Positions 1 to 6,987 of a stretch of DNA of 20,583 bases are shown here, piece by piece. This DNA is from a bacterium. Its GTDB lineage: Bacteria > Krumholzibacteriota > Krumholzibacteriia > Krumholzibacteriales > WJIX01. The stretch spans positions 1 through 20,583 of the forward strand of contig JAGHBT010000267.1 of NCBI GenBank assembly GCA_021160845.1, read 5' to 3'. Numbering within the stretch: position 1 is the first letter of the stretch; each line of letters begins with the position of its first letter. Below the pieces are notes generated by a model, which saw nothing but the letters and a program-made list of their open reading frames with translations, was not told the DNA's origin and did no database searches. The translations under genes and the position numbers were made by a program.

Positions 1-192
1 GATAAATTTGTCGATCGGATTATTTCTTCTGACATTTCTATAATTTTAAATATAAATGATGTTCTTCCTGGGACTTATACGGTTGAACCTGAAGTGATAG
101 TTCCTGACGGAATTCAACGCTATTGGCTTGATGTTGACTCGTTCGGTGTAACTGTTTTCCCTGACTCAACCGGAATTGGTGATAAGAATTAA
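1..192 (+). CDS. YbbR/CdaR-like protein, 3' end only (partial)
   Basis: Frame 1 is open from the left edge to a TAA at 190-192, giving the last 63 residues of a protein. The visible part reads as the end of a YbbR-type beta domain: a segment with 'LPGTYTVEPEVIVPDGI' followed by a beta strand 'FGVTVFPDS' and a short polar tail. YbbR repeats characteristically carry a Pro-Gly-x-Tyr turn followed by a strand. YbbR/CdaR proteins are membrane-anchored and regulate the diadenylate cyclase CdaA, which is usually encoded just upstream. Here that position lies outside the window, so the link to CdaA is an inference. The stop lies inside the start region of the next gene (17 nt overlap if that gene starts at 176), so the two are probably translated together. 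The N-terminus, the membrane segment and the other YbbR repeats cannot be seen. A different extracellular beta domain is possible. Confidence 0.6.
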   Translation, partial: DKFVDRIISSDISIILNINDVLPGTYTVEPEVIVPDGIQRYWLDVDSFGVTVFPDSTGIGDKN

Positions 193-1084
193 GACTTCGA
201 ATAAAATCCGAGTATTATTAAAAAAATGGATGGGGGTAGTGGCTTTAGTGTCGGTGTTTGTCCTTACCCTTATGGCGTTTTTCCTGAAAAAAGAGGATGT
301 AGCACATACACCGGTTTCTATTGGGGTTTGTGTTTTTGATTCTTCAAGAGTTGATTTTACATTCCGGTCTTTTGGCGCTTGGATCAGAAAGAATAGTGGC
401 GGAGAGATTAACTGGAAATATTTTAAGGATTATCGCGAAAGAGAATCATGTGATCTATATATGTTAACTTCGGTTCAGGTTGCCAAATCACTGAATCCGG
501 ACACAGCCTGTCTGTTTCTTACTGCCGAGGCTACTGCTGACGGGAAATATCCGGAGGGTGTGCTTTTTATGAGGAAAGAGGCTGTTTTCAAGGGAGAACC
601 CATCGGTTTTCTCTCGTCCGAATCAGCCGCTTGTTTTGTTTCTCCAATACTGGCCTTGAAGGACAGTATAAAGAGCTTCGGTATCGAAGAGGCTAATATT
701 GAATTTCTCGGATGCAATAGTTGCTTACGGCAGCTCTTTTTTGGTGTGTTGTTCGGTAAATATATTGCTGCCGGAATGGATATGGAGCGGTTTAGTTTAC
801 TAATGTCAACAGAAATGGTGCGTGGCAATGAACTGAAGATAGTTGCCCGGGGCAAAAGAGCGCCGGAAATATTATTGGTGGCTTCAAAATCTATAGATAA
901 GAGAAAATTGGAAAGTTTAAGAAAAATATTTACAGGAAAATTTAATCAAATGCCGAAGCTTCTTAAAAGAGATTTATTTGAACTTGGTATAGCGGGCTTT
1001 TCTTCCAGCGAAGAAAGAGAACTGGAAATGGTGAGGGAAATGCTATCTCTTTATGATGAAAGGATATTGAGATATCATCCTTGA
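176..1084 (+). CDS. Membrane-anchored PhnD-like periplasmic solute-binding protein
   Basis: A 302-residue protein with a basic N-terminus and one hydrophobic segment (about residues 19-37), probably a signal anchor. The rest looks like a PhnD/type-2 periplasmic binding fold: a 'SPILALKDSIKSFGIE' segment, a Cys-rich stretch (CNSC, near residue 180), a small-residue 'GKYIAAGMDMERF' segment, and a C-terminal 'LLVASKSIDKRKLESLRKIF' plus 'LGIAGFSSSEERELEMVREM'. These resemble the PhnD pattern in which a predicted ligand site is followed by 'd..l...v...l' and 'gF....d..y..v'. Family assignment rests on this pattern only. No ABC permease or ATPase gene is adjacent, so a stand-alone sensor or an orphan binding protein is more likely than a transporter subunit. 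Start choice is uncertain: TTG 176, GTG 179 and ATG 230 are all in frame, and none has a good Shine-Dalgarno sequence. I chose 176 because the frame overlaps the previous stop. Confidence 0.55.
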   Translation: MVIRIKTSNKIRVLLKKWMGVVALVSVFVLTLMAFFLKKEDVAHTPVSIGVCVFDSSRVDFTFRSFGAWIRKNSGGEINWKYFKDYRERESCDLYMLTSVQVAKSLNPDTACLFLTAEATADGKYPEGVLFMRKEAVFKGEPIGFLSSESAACFVSPILALKDSIKSFGIEEANIEFLGCNSCLRQLFFGVLFGKYIAAGMDMERFSLLMSTEMVRGNELKIVARGKRAPEILLVASKSIDKRKLESLRKIFTGKFNQMPKLLKRDLFELGIAGFSSSEERELEMVREMLSLYDERILRYHP

Positions 1085-1229
1085 GTTTACAACTATAATT
1101 TTTTTATATTATGCAATACCGGATTTTATTTGACGTTTGGACATGGCTGTTGGAACAAGAGAGAGTGCTAAAAGCTCTTTAAATGCTGGCAGCTTGCTTG
1201 TCTTTTATTTTTTAAAGGATTATTGAAGA

Positions 1230-1616
1230 GTGAAGACATTAAAATGTTGGTTTCCGTTACTATTCTGGGTTTTTCTAATCTTTGGATTATCCTCTATCCC
1301 GAATATTTCTCCGGAGGGAATCAAATTGCCCCCGGGAAGCGACAAGGTAATACACTATTTCGAATATACAGTACTTGCTTTGTTGTTTTATCGCGGTTTA
1401 GTTTATGGCAGAAGGAGTATTGGCAATTTAATAGCGGGGGTTGTTGTAATAGCCGGATCAGGCATTGCTCTGATGGATGAGTTTTACCAGAGTTTTATTC
1501 CGGGACGAGACTCCAGCTTTTTCGATTTGGTTGCCGATTTTTCAGGAGTTATAACCGGAACGGTCATCTATTATTTTATACGTAGACACATGATAAAGAG
1601 AAGAAAGGAATTATGA
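1230..1616 (+). CDS. VanZ-like family membrane protein
   Basis: A 128-residue membrane protein with four predicted hydrophobic segments (about residues 6-21, 44-59, 66-82, 100-117). VanZ-family hallmarks are visible in order: 'LSSIPNISP' after the first helix, 'DKVIHYFEYTVLALLFYRGL', 'ALMDEFYQSFIPGRDSSFFDLVADFSGVITG'. The acidic DE and the R-D-x-x-D spacing in the third loop are the family signature. VanZ was named for teicoplanin resistance, but most homologues have no established function, so no substrate is claimed. Start is GTG 1230, preceded by AAAGGA at 1214-1219. A TTG at 1223 belongs to another frame. The stop overlaps the hisS start by four bases (ATGA), indicating translational coupling. 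The 145-base gap before it (1085-1229) holds no gene and no convincing promoter. Confidence 0.8.
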   Translation: MKTLKCWFPLLFWVFLIFGLSSIPNISPEGIKLPPGSDKVIHYFEYTVLALLFYRGLVYGRRSIGNLIAGVVVIAGSGIALMDEFYQSFIPGRDSSFFDLVADFSGVITGTVIYYFIRRHMIKRRKEL

Positions 1617-2878
1617 AGTTCAAAAAACCCCGAGGCACACAGGATCTCCTTGGAAAATATATGGAAAAATGGAGTAGCGTCGAAGAACGTATAACCGGAA
1701 TATTACGAAGTTATGGTTATCTGGAGATAAGAACCCCGATTTTTGAAGTATCGGATTTGTTTGTAAGAACAGTTGGTGAGTCCTCTGACATCGTAACGAA
1801 AGAAATGTACATGTTTAAGGATAAGAAGGGAAGAAGGTTAACTCTCCGGCCGGAAAACACAGCTCCGGTTATGAGGGCTTATCTCGAAAATGGTTTGCAG
1901 AGGCAAGGCGGTATAAGCAGATTTTATTACATGGGACCGATGTTCAGATATGACAGACCCCAGGCGGGAAGGTATCGCCAATTCCATCAGATCGGGGCAG
2001 AGGCTATAGGCACATCCAATCCGGCAATAGACGCGGAGATTATAAATCTCAGCATGGATATTTACAGGGCCTTTGGATTTTCTTCTCTCCAGGTAAGGCT
2101 GAATAGCGTTGGGTGTATGAAATGCCGAGGGGAATATATGGGGTTTCTCAGAGAAAAGCTCGAGGAGTATAAACCAGAATTATGCGATGATTGCCGTCAA
2201 AGAACCGATACAAATCCGCTTCGTGTTTTTGATTGTAAGACGTGTGTAAGCGTCAAGGAGAAGCTACCGACAATAACGGATCATCTGTGCGAAGAATGCA
2301 ATGAACATTTTGAGAAGTTGTGCGCTATTCTTAAACAGATGGGTGTTGATTTTGTCATTGATCCATTACTCGTAAGGGGACTGGATTACTATACTAAAAC
2401 AGCTTATGAAATTGTTTGTCCGGAGCTTGGGGCGCAAAACGCTCTTTGCGGCGGGGGGAGATATGACGGGCTAGCGAGTGAACTCGGCGGTGTTTCTATT
2501 CCCGCTGTTGGTTTTTCTGCAGGTATGGAGCGTTTGATGCAGATCCTTCCGGATGAATTGGATAAAAGTGAAACTACCATGACACGCGCCTATTTTGTTG
2601 TTTTTGATGATAAATGCAGCATACAGGCGATGGTGTTGGCTGACAGGTTGAGATCCGCCGGTTTTGTGGCATATGTTGATTTTTCAATGCGCAGTATTAA
2701 GAAACAGCTCAAGAGCGCTTCCACTCGCGGATATGATTACGCCGTATTTGTTGGGCAAAAGGAGATCGAAGACAAAGAGGTAACATTGAAAAACATGGAA
2801 TCAGGCGATCAGGTAACTGTTTCTTTTGAAAAACTTGTCTCATATTTCAGTGAGAAGGGAGTTGTGGGAATTGAGTGA
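1613..2878 (+). CDS. hisS: Histidyl-tRNA synthetase
   Basis: A cytoplasmic class II synthetase that charges tRNA-His with histidine. The 421 residues match the usual bacterial length (about 420). Visible features in order: N-terminal 'KPRGTQDLLG'; class II motif 2 around residues 108-133 with 'FRYDRPQAGRYRQFHQIG'; a middle region with four Cys pairs (CMKC, CDDC, CKTC, CEEC) that appears in many HisRS proteins; the histidine-binding 'LVRGLDYYTKTAYEI' at about 252-266; 'ALCGGGRYDGL' and 'VGFSAGMERL' (motif 3). A C-terminal anticodon-binding domain follows (about 325-421). ATG 1613 is preceded by AGAAAGGAA and overlaps the VanZ-like stop. The 3' end overlaps aspS. hisS-aspS adjacency is common in bacteria. 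Confidence 0.98.
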   Translation: MKFKKPRGTQDLLGKYMEKWSSVEERITGILRSYGYLEIRTPIFEVSDLFVRTVGESSDIVTKEMYMFKDKKGRRLTLRPENTAPVMRAYLENGLQRQGGISRFYYMGPMFRYDRPQAGRYRQFHQIGAEAIGTSNPAIDAEIINLSMDIYRAFGFSSLQVRLNSVGCMKCRGEYMGFLREKLEEYKPELCDDCRQRTDTNPLRVFDCKTCVSVKEKLPTITDHLCEECNEHFEKLCAILKQMGVDFVIDPLLVRGLDYYTKTAYEIVCPELGAQNALCGGGRYDGLASELGGVSIPAVGFSAGMERLMQILPDELDKSETTMTRAYFVVFDDKCSIQAMVLADRLRSAGFVAYVDFSMRSIKKQLKSASTRGYDYAVFVGQKEIEDKEVTLKNMESGDQVTVSFEKLVSYFSEKGVVGIE

Positions 2879-4676
2879 ACCGAGCCTTTATCATGTAAGT
2901 AAAGAATGGAAACGGACGCATAGATGTGGGGAAGTCCGGAAGAATGATGTGAATACCGATGTAACCCTGGCCGGCTGGGTAAAAAAGGTAAGGGAGTTTG
3001 GCGAACTTACATTTGTTGATTTGTGGGACAGAACAGGTATGGTACAACTTGTTTTCGATTCGCAGGATTCCGAGCTTAACAGCCTCGCGAAATCATTAAA
3101 AGCGGAAGATGTGATTGCGTGCAAAGGAAGGATTAGAAATCGTCCCTCTGATATGATTAATAGGGATATGAAGACCGGCGAGGTGGAGATTTATATTGGA
3201 AGTTTTGTAATATTTAATCGTAGCAAAGTTCCACCTTTTGTTGTCTCAGATAAAGGGAAGGCCAATGAGGATCTTCGTTTAAAGTACAGATATCTTGATC
3301 TTAGACGGGATTCTATGCAGAAGAACCTGCGGTTGAGGCATGATATTGCTATGACAGTAAGGTTCTTTCTTTCCAAACATGGTTTTTTGGAGATTGAAAC
3401 TCCAATGTTGGTAAAAAGAACTCCCGAGGGAGCGCGTGATTATCTTGTCCCGAGCAGGTTGCAGGCCGGCAAATTCTATGCTCTTCCACAGAGTCCTCAG
3501 CTCTATAAACAGATGTTAATGGTTTCCGGGGTTGATCGATATTTCCAGCTTGCAAGGTGCATGCGGGATGAGGATTTACGAGCTGACCGTCAGCCTGAAC
3601 ATACCCAGATAGATATAGAAATGAGTTTTATTTCCGAAGATGATATTATTGATTTGTCGGAGAAACTTATGAAGAAGATTTTTTCAGAAGTATGCGGTGT
3701 TGAACTGGATATTCCTTTCCCCAGAATCAGTTATAAAACTGCTATGGCCGATTTTGGTACTGACAAACCGGATATTGGGATAGGATTGGAGATACATGAT
3801 TGTACGGATATATTTAGAGCTACCGGGTTCAGAGCCTTTTCCTCAATTATAGCCGAAGGTGGTGTAGTAAGAGGGATTTCGTATGAAGACGGCTACGGCT
3901 TATCCAAAAGTCAAATTAAGAAACTGGAAAAAACCGCGCGGGAAAAGGGTGCTAAAGGACTTGTATGGTTAAAGGTGGATGGTGGAGTGAATTCTCCCAT
4001 TGAAGCCTTCCTGTCTGATGATGAGATTGCCGGGCTCAAGAGAGAATTTGGTTTGGATGAAGGGCAAAAATCTTTGATTTTGCTTGTGGCGGGCAATTTT
4101 GAAATATCCACCGCGGTTCTTGGAGCTATCAGGAAAAGTGTTGTGATAAGTAAAACTCAGGACAAAAACAACGAGTATCATTTTGTGTGGGTAAATAAAT
4201 TTCCTCTCTTTTTCGAATCGGGTGAAGGAGGAATGGAACCGGCGCATCATATTTTCTCAATTCCTCTTGAAGAGGATTTAGAACTTCTCGATAAAAATCC
4301 TTTAAAGGTCCGTGGCCACCTATACGATCTTGTATGCAATGGTGTAGAACTTGGATCAGGAAGCATCCGTGTTCATAATAGAAAGTTGCAGGAAAGACTT
4401 CTATCTCTTATAGGAATTGACAGACAAAACGCCGGAGAAAAATTCGGGTTTTTACTGGAAGCATTCGAATATGGCGCTCCACCGCATGGTGGTATTGCTT
4501 TAGGGCTCGACCGTCTCGCGATGATTATGGGAGGCGGCGATTCGATAAGGGAATATATTGCTTTTCCAAAAACACAGAATGCTGTTTCTCTAATGGATGG
4601 AGCTCCTTCCAGGGTAGAAGAGGAGGTCTTGCGGGAGCTTCACATAAGGATTTCAAAAAAGGAGACAGAGAAGTAG
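2871..4676 (+). CDS. aspS: Aspartyl-tRNA synthetase
   Basis: A class II synthetase for tRNA-Asp, 601 residues from the chosen start, close to the usual bacterial length of about 590. Domains: an N-terminal OB-fold anticodon-binding domain beginning 'RTHRCGEV...VTLAGWVKKVREFGELTFVDLWDR'; a catalytic core with 'TPEGARDYLVPSR', 'LPQSPQLYKQ' and motif 2 'FQLARCMRDEDLRADRQPEH' (about 225-244); the bacterial GAD insertion (about 290-420); and motif 3 'GGIALGLDRLAMIMGG' near 539-554. The frame is open further upstream (to 2826), but that stretch merely overlaps hisS. TTG 2871 has AAGGG at 2855-2859 at good distance, and an additional 20 or so residues precede the conserved RTHRCGE, a little longer than usual. 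It overlaps the hisS stop by 8 bases. A non-discriminating (Asp/Asn) type cannot be excluded by eye. Confidence 0.97.
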   Translation: MSEPSLYHVSKEWKRTHRCGEVRKNDVNTDVTLAGWVKKVREFGELTFVDLWDRTGMVQLVFDSQDSELNSLAKSLKAEDVIACKGRIRNRPSDMINRDMKTGEVEIYIGSFVIFNRSKVPPFVVSDKGKANEDLRLKYRYLDLRRDSMQKNLRLRHDIAMTVRFFLSKHGFLEIETPMLVKRTPEGARDYLVPSRLQAGKFYALPQSPQLYKQMLMVSGVDRYFQLARCMRDEDLRADRQPEHTQIDIEMSFISEDDIIDLSEKLMKKIFSEVCGVELDIPFPRISYKTAMADFGTDKPDIGIGLEIHDCTDIFRATGFRAFSSIIAEGGVVRGISYEDGYGLSKSQIKKLEKTAREKGAKGLVWLKVDGGVNSPIEAFLSDDEIAGLKREFGLDEGQKSLILLVAGNFEISTAVLGAIRKSVVISKTQDKNNEYHFVWVNKFPLFFESGEGGMEPAHHIFSIPLEEDLELLDKNPLKVRGHLYDLVCNGVELGSGSIRVHNRKLQERLLSLIGIDRQNAGEKFGFLLEAFEYGAPPHGGIALGLDRLAMIMGGGDSIREYIAFPKTQNAVSLMDGAPSRVEEEVLRELHIRISKKETEK

Positions 4677-4734
4677 TTTATAAGTTTCCGGCATGTTTTT
4701 TGCGGAATTATAGATTATTGAGAGTGGTTTTTGC

Positions 4735-4763
4735 TTGACAATAGGCTGTTTCAATATTAATGT
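4735..4763 (+). promoter_or_regulatory. Sigma70-type promoter upstream of the lipoprotein pair
   Basis: A perfect TTGACA at 4735-4740, 17-base spacer, then TAATGT at 4758-4763. The -10 box is weak overall but keeps the three most important bases (first T, second A, last T). It sits 47 bases before the ATG at 4810 in a 133-base gap after aspS, so it is the likely start of a separate two-gene lipoprotein transcript. Confidence 0.55.
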
Positions 4764-4809
4764 AAACTTGATTTACTTGCTTGGATAACCAGATGGAGGA
4801 ATACAAGTT

Positions 4810-5100
4810 ATGAAACTGATTGCTAAAAGATTTTTATTTATACTATTGGTATCTTTCTCTCTGGTTTTTGTTGTTTCCTGCGGTCCGGTTCCCTATTGCT
4901 CAACAGACCTTGTAACACTCGATGAAACAAGGCTTGATGCTGTTACATATGAAGAAGAAGCTGCAAAAACCGGCAAAGAAGTGAGCAAACTTGAAAAGGA
5001 TGTAAAGGAAGTTCAACTGAAAATATCTAATATTGAAGGCAAACCGGCTGAACTTGAGAAGAGAATTCATGAGTTGAGAAAGGGTAGCGGTCTGGAATAG
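4810..5100 (+). CDS. Small predicted lipoprotein with coiled coil
   Basis: A 96-residue protein. The N-terminus is a lipoprotein signal: KRxxxK-type basic start, hydrophobic core, and lipobox VVSC with Cys24 as the lipidation site. After it come a Pro/Cys-containing spacer (GPVPYC) and a highly charged Glu/Lys segment (about 48-92) with heptad-like spacing of Leu, Val and Ile, indicating a helical coiled coil. I do not recognise a family. The shape recalls small outer-membrane-anchored helical lipoproteins (Lpp-like in architecture, not in sequence). The ATG is preceded by GGAGGA (4795-4800). The next gene, 30 bases downstream, encodes another predicted lipoprotein with a coiled coil, so the two may form one envelope complex; that is inference. 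Confidence 0.75.
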   Translation: MKLIAKRFLFILLVSFSLVFVVSCGPVPYCSTDLVTLDETRLDAVTYEEEAAKTGKEVSKLEKDVKEVQLKISNIEGKPAELEKRIHELRKGSGLE

Positions 5101-5130
5101 AGGGAAAATGGAAATTGAGGGAGTTATTAT

Positions 5131-5850
5131 ATGCTGAATAAACAGACATTAAGTGCATTCATTGCGTTGCCGGTTTTGTTTATATTTCTTTTCTCTGACG
5201 GGTGCAGCAAGTATGTGCCAAGACCGATAGATATTACTAAAGGCGAGTATTATGAAGAAGAGGGTGAATATCAAAAGCTTTCCGGTAAAGATAGGGAAGA
5301 ATATTGTGTAAAACTTTCAGAAGAACTTATGCGGCTCCAGGATAGAGTGCAAACCGCCAAAAAACAGTTTGCTGAAGATAAGGAGAATATCAAAAGCCTG
5401 AAGAAGGAATTGAGGGAAGATCGAAGTAAATATTCCAGGCTAAATGTTCAATTTGAGGAATATTCGAAGCAATTGCAGAAGCTTGTTTCTCTTCCAAAGA
5501 AGTGGAAACTGGAATATGGCGAGTGTTTATGGACTCTCGCTTCTTATGAAGAAATTTATGGCGATCCTTTGAAGTGGACAAGGATCTGGAGGCGAAACTT
5601 TGATTTAATCGAAGATCCTGACTGGGTTCTTGCCGGATGGACACTTGATATACCTAGAGAATGGCCGAGGAAGCATTTGGTTGCCAATGATGAATGGTTA
5701 TCCAAGATTGCCGGGTATTGGGAAGTTTATGATGATTATCGTAAATGGCCAATGATTTACGAAGCAAACAGGGATAAAATAGAAAAACCTGATTTGATCT
5801 TCCCTGAGCAGGAATTTGTAATACCAAGGGAAAAACCCGTAATGGAGTGA
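5131..5850 (+). CDS. Predicted lipoprotein with coiled coil and two LysM-like domains
   Basis: A 239-residue exported protein. It has a hydrophobic signal (about residues 7-22) followed by a Cys at 25 in the atypical lipobox context SDGC. A charged coiled-coil region (about 55-118) rich in Glu/Lys/Arg follows, then two C-terminal LysM-like domains. The first (about 125-176) has 'YGECLWTLASYEEIYGDPLKW' and ends 'LAGWTLDIPR'. The second (about 182-232) has 'NDEWLSKIA', 'KWPMIYEANRDKIEKPDLIF' and ends 'EQEFVIPR'. These match the LysM pattern (GDtLw.IA..yGdp..W..I...N...I.nPd.I.pGq.l.IP), with the typical GD of the first turn replaced by GE and ND. LysM binds peptidoglycan N-acetylglucosamine, so a role tethering the outer membrane to the wall is a reasonable inference. 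ATG 5131 has GAGGGAG at 5117-5123. It probably shares a transcript with the gene before it. Confidence 0.75.
   Translation: MLNKQTLSAFIALPVLFIFLFSDGCSKYVPRPIDITKGEYYEEEGEYQKLSGKDREEYCVKLSEELMRLQDRVQTAKKQFAEDKENIKSLKKELREDRSKYSRLNVQFEEYSKQLQKLVSLPKKWKLEYGECLWTLASYEEIYGDPLKWTRIWRRNFDLIEDPDWVLAGWTLDIPREWPRKHLVANDEWLSKIAGYWEVYDDYRKWPMIYEANRDKIEKPDLIFPEQEFVIPREKPVME
5794..5822 (+). promoter_or_regulatory. Candidate promoter for the phoH cluster, inside the preceding gene
   Basis: TTGATC at 5794-5799, 17-base spacer, TGTAAT at 5817-5822 (5 of 6 to TATAAT). It lies in the last codons of the LysM-like lipoprotein gene. A transcript from about 5829 would carry the terminator-like hairpin at 5883-5920 in its leader before phoH. 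Such matches arise by chance in AT-rich DNA, so this is a candidate only. Confidence 0.35.
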
Positions 5851-5882
5851 AAATAATTTAGTTATTAAATAATTGTGTTTAG

Positions 5883-5920
5883 CTCTTGGTTCACTATTGT
5901 TGAACCGGGAGTTTTGTGTT
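5883..5920 (+). terminator. Rho-independent terminator or attenuator before phoH
   Basis: CTCTTGGTTCA at 5883-5893 pairs along its full 11 bases with TGAACCGGGAG at 5901-5911 (two G-U pairs), around a 7-base loop, and is followed by TTTTGTGTT. This is the clearest terminator-like structure in the window. It ends the lipoprotein pair 33 bases after its last stop. Only about 15 bases separate it from the phoH start, too few for a promoter in between, so phoH is expressed either by read-through or under attenuation from a promoter upstream of the hairpin. Confidence 0.7.
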
Positions 5921-5935
5921 AATAGGGGGACAGGT

Positions 5936-6946
5936 TTGAGAAAAGGAATAAAGAAAAGGATTTTCTTAGCTAATGGTATCGATATGGTTGATTTGTTGGG
6001 AATCAAAGATGCCAACCTCCGGTTTCTGGAACAACGTTTTCCCCGCAGTATAATTGTGCGTGGGGATGAGATAACTTTAACGGGAAACAGTGAGCAGGTA
6101 GACAGGCTAACGGCGATTTTTGAAACACTTATCAGTTTAGTTGAGGATGGGCGAAAACTCTCCAGGCAGGATGTACTGAATGTTGTTAGCGGCGGCAAAA
6201 AGGTGTCTGCCAGAATGAATGAACTGGAAAAGTCAGTGATTTTTTATTCTTCAAGAAAGAGAGAAGGAATCGTACCAAGAAGCATAATACAGAAGAAATA
6301 TATTGAGGCGATAGAGAGCTTTGATATTGTTTTTGCGATCGGCCCTGCTGGAACAGGAAAGACTTTTTTGGCAATAGCCTCGGCGCTTGCGGCTCTAAAG
6401 AGAGGCGATATTGAAAAGATATTTGTTTCCAGGCCAGTTGTTGAAACCGGGGAGAGCCTCGGTTTCCTCCCCGGGGATTTACAGGAAAAGATTGATCCCT
6501 ATTTAAGGCCGATATTTGACTCTTTCAGTTACATGATAGGTAAGCAAAAGATGCAGCATATGATTGATAATGATATTATAGAAATTGCGCCCCTTGCCTA
6601 TATGCGGGGGAGGACTCTTAATAACGCTTTTGTAATACTTGATGAAGCCCAAAACAGCACCGTTATGCAGATGAAAATGTTTTTGACAAGGCTCGGCGTG
6701 AATTCCAAGGCGATAGTTAATGGTGATGTAACTCAGATTGACCTACCCGATTCTTCGAGTTCTGGACTTGTAGTTGTCAAGACGCTTCTTGATGGTATTG
6801 AGGGAGTGAAATTTGTCTTTTTCAGCGAAGAAGATGTTGTTAGACATGGTTTAGTGAGAAGGATAATCAGAGCTTTTAGTATGATTCAGTCCGGATCGGG
6901 AAAATCCAATGGAACAAGGCATTCCACTTATTCAGGGAAAAAGTAA
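5936..6946 (+). CDS. phoH: PhoH family ATPase (PhoH-like protein)
   Basis: A cytoplasmic P-loop NTPase of 336 residues from the chosen start. Visible: an N-terminal KH-like region 'LLGIKDANLRFLEQRFPRSIIVRGDEI', Walker A 'GPAGTGKT' at 136-143, 'SRPVVETGESLGFLPGD', and Walker B 'FVILDEAQN' at about 232-240. Downstream come 'FLTRLGVNSKAIVNGDVTQIDLP' and the C-terminal 'RHGLVRRIIRAF'. The family is associated with RNA metabolism; its exact reaction is not settled, so only the NTPase is claimed. The frame is open back to TTG 5873, but that would place the terminator hairpin inside the coding sequence. TTG 5936 has GGGGGA at 5925-5930 and gives a normal N-terminus. The order phoH, 7TM-HD gene, ybeY is conserved across many bacteria. 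Confidence 0.95.
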   Translation: MRKGIKKRIFLANGIDMVDLLGIKDANLRFLEQRFPRSIIVRGDEITLTGNSEQVDRLTAIFETLISLVEDGRKLSRQDVLNVVSGGKKVSARMNELEKSVIFYSSRKREGIVPRSIIQKKYIEAIESFDIVFAIGPAGTGKTFLAIASALAALKRGDIEKIFVSRPVVETGESLGFLPGDLQEKIDPYLRPIFDSFSYMIGKQKMQHMIDNDIIEIAPLAYMRGRTLNNAFVILDEAQNSTVMQMKMFLTRLGVNSKAIVNGDVTQIDLPDSSSSGLVVVKTLLDGIEGVKFVFFSEEDVVRHGLVRRIIRAFSMIQSGSGKSNGTRHSTYSGKK

Positions 6947-6987
6947 ACATATAATGATATCGTGGGCGCTGAAACGGGAGAAATAAA

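Noticed and set aside
1223..1480. 85-codon frame starting at TTG 1223
   Set aside because: It is an alternate frame over the VanZ-like gene; its translation has no family features.
2826..2870. ATG-like extension of aspS into hisS
   Set aside because: The added residues only repeat hisS sequence in another frame, and TTG 2871 has a well-placed AAGGG.
4684..4708. TTCCG/CGGAA hairpin after aspS as a terminator
   Set aside because: Only about five solid pairs with no following T-run, so support is too weak.
5873..5935. TTG 5873 as the phoH start
   Set aside because: It would put the strong 11-bp terminator hairpin in the coding sequence and adds a non-conserved tail; TTG 5936 has a ribosome-binding site.
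6950..6955. Perfect TATAAT before the 7TM-HD gene
   Set aside because: No -35 partner at 16-18 bases and no extended -10 TG; likely chance in AT-rich DNA.
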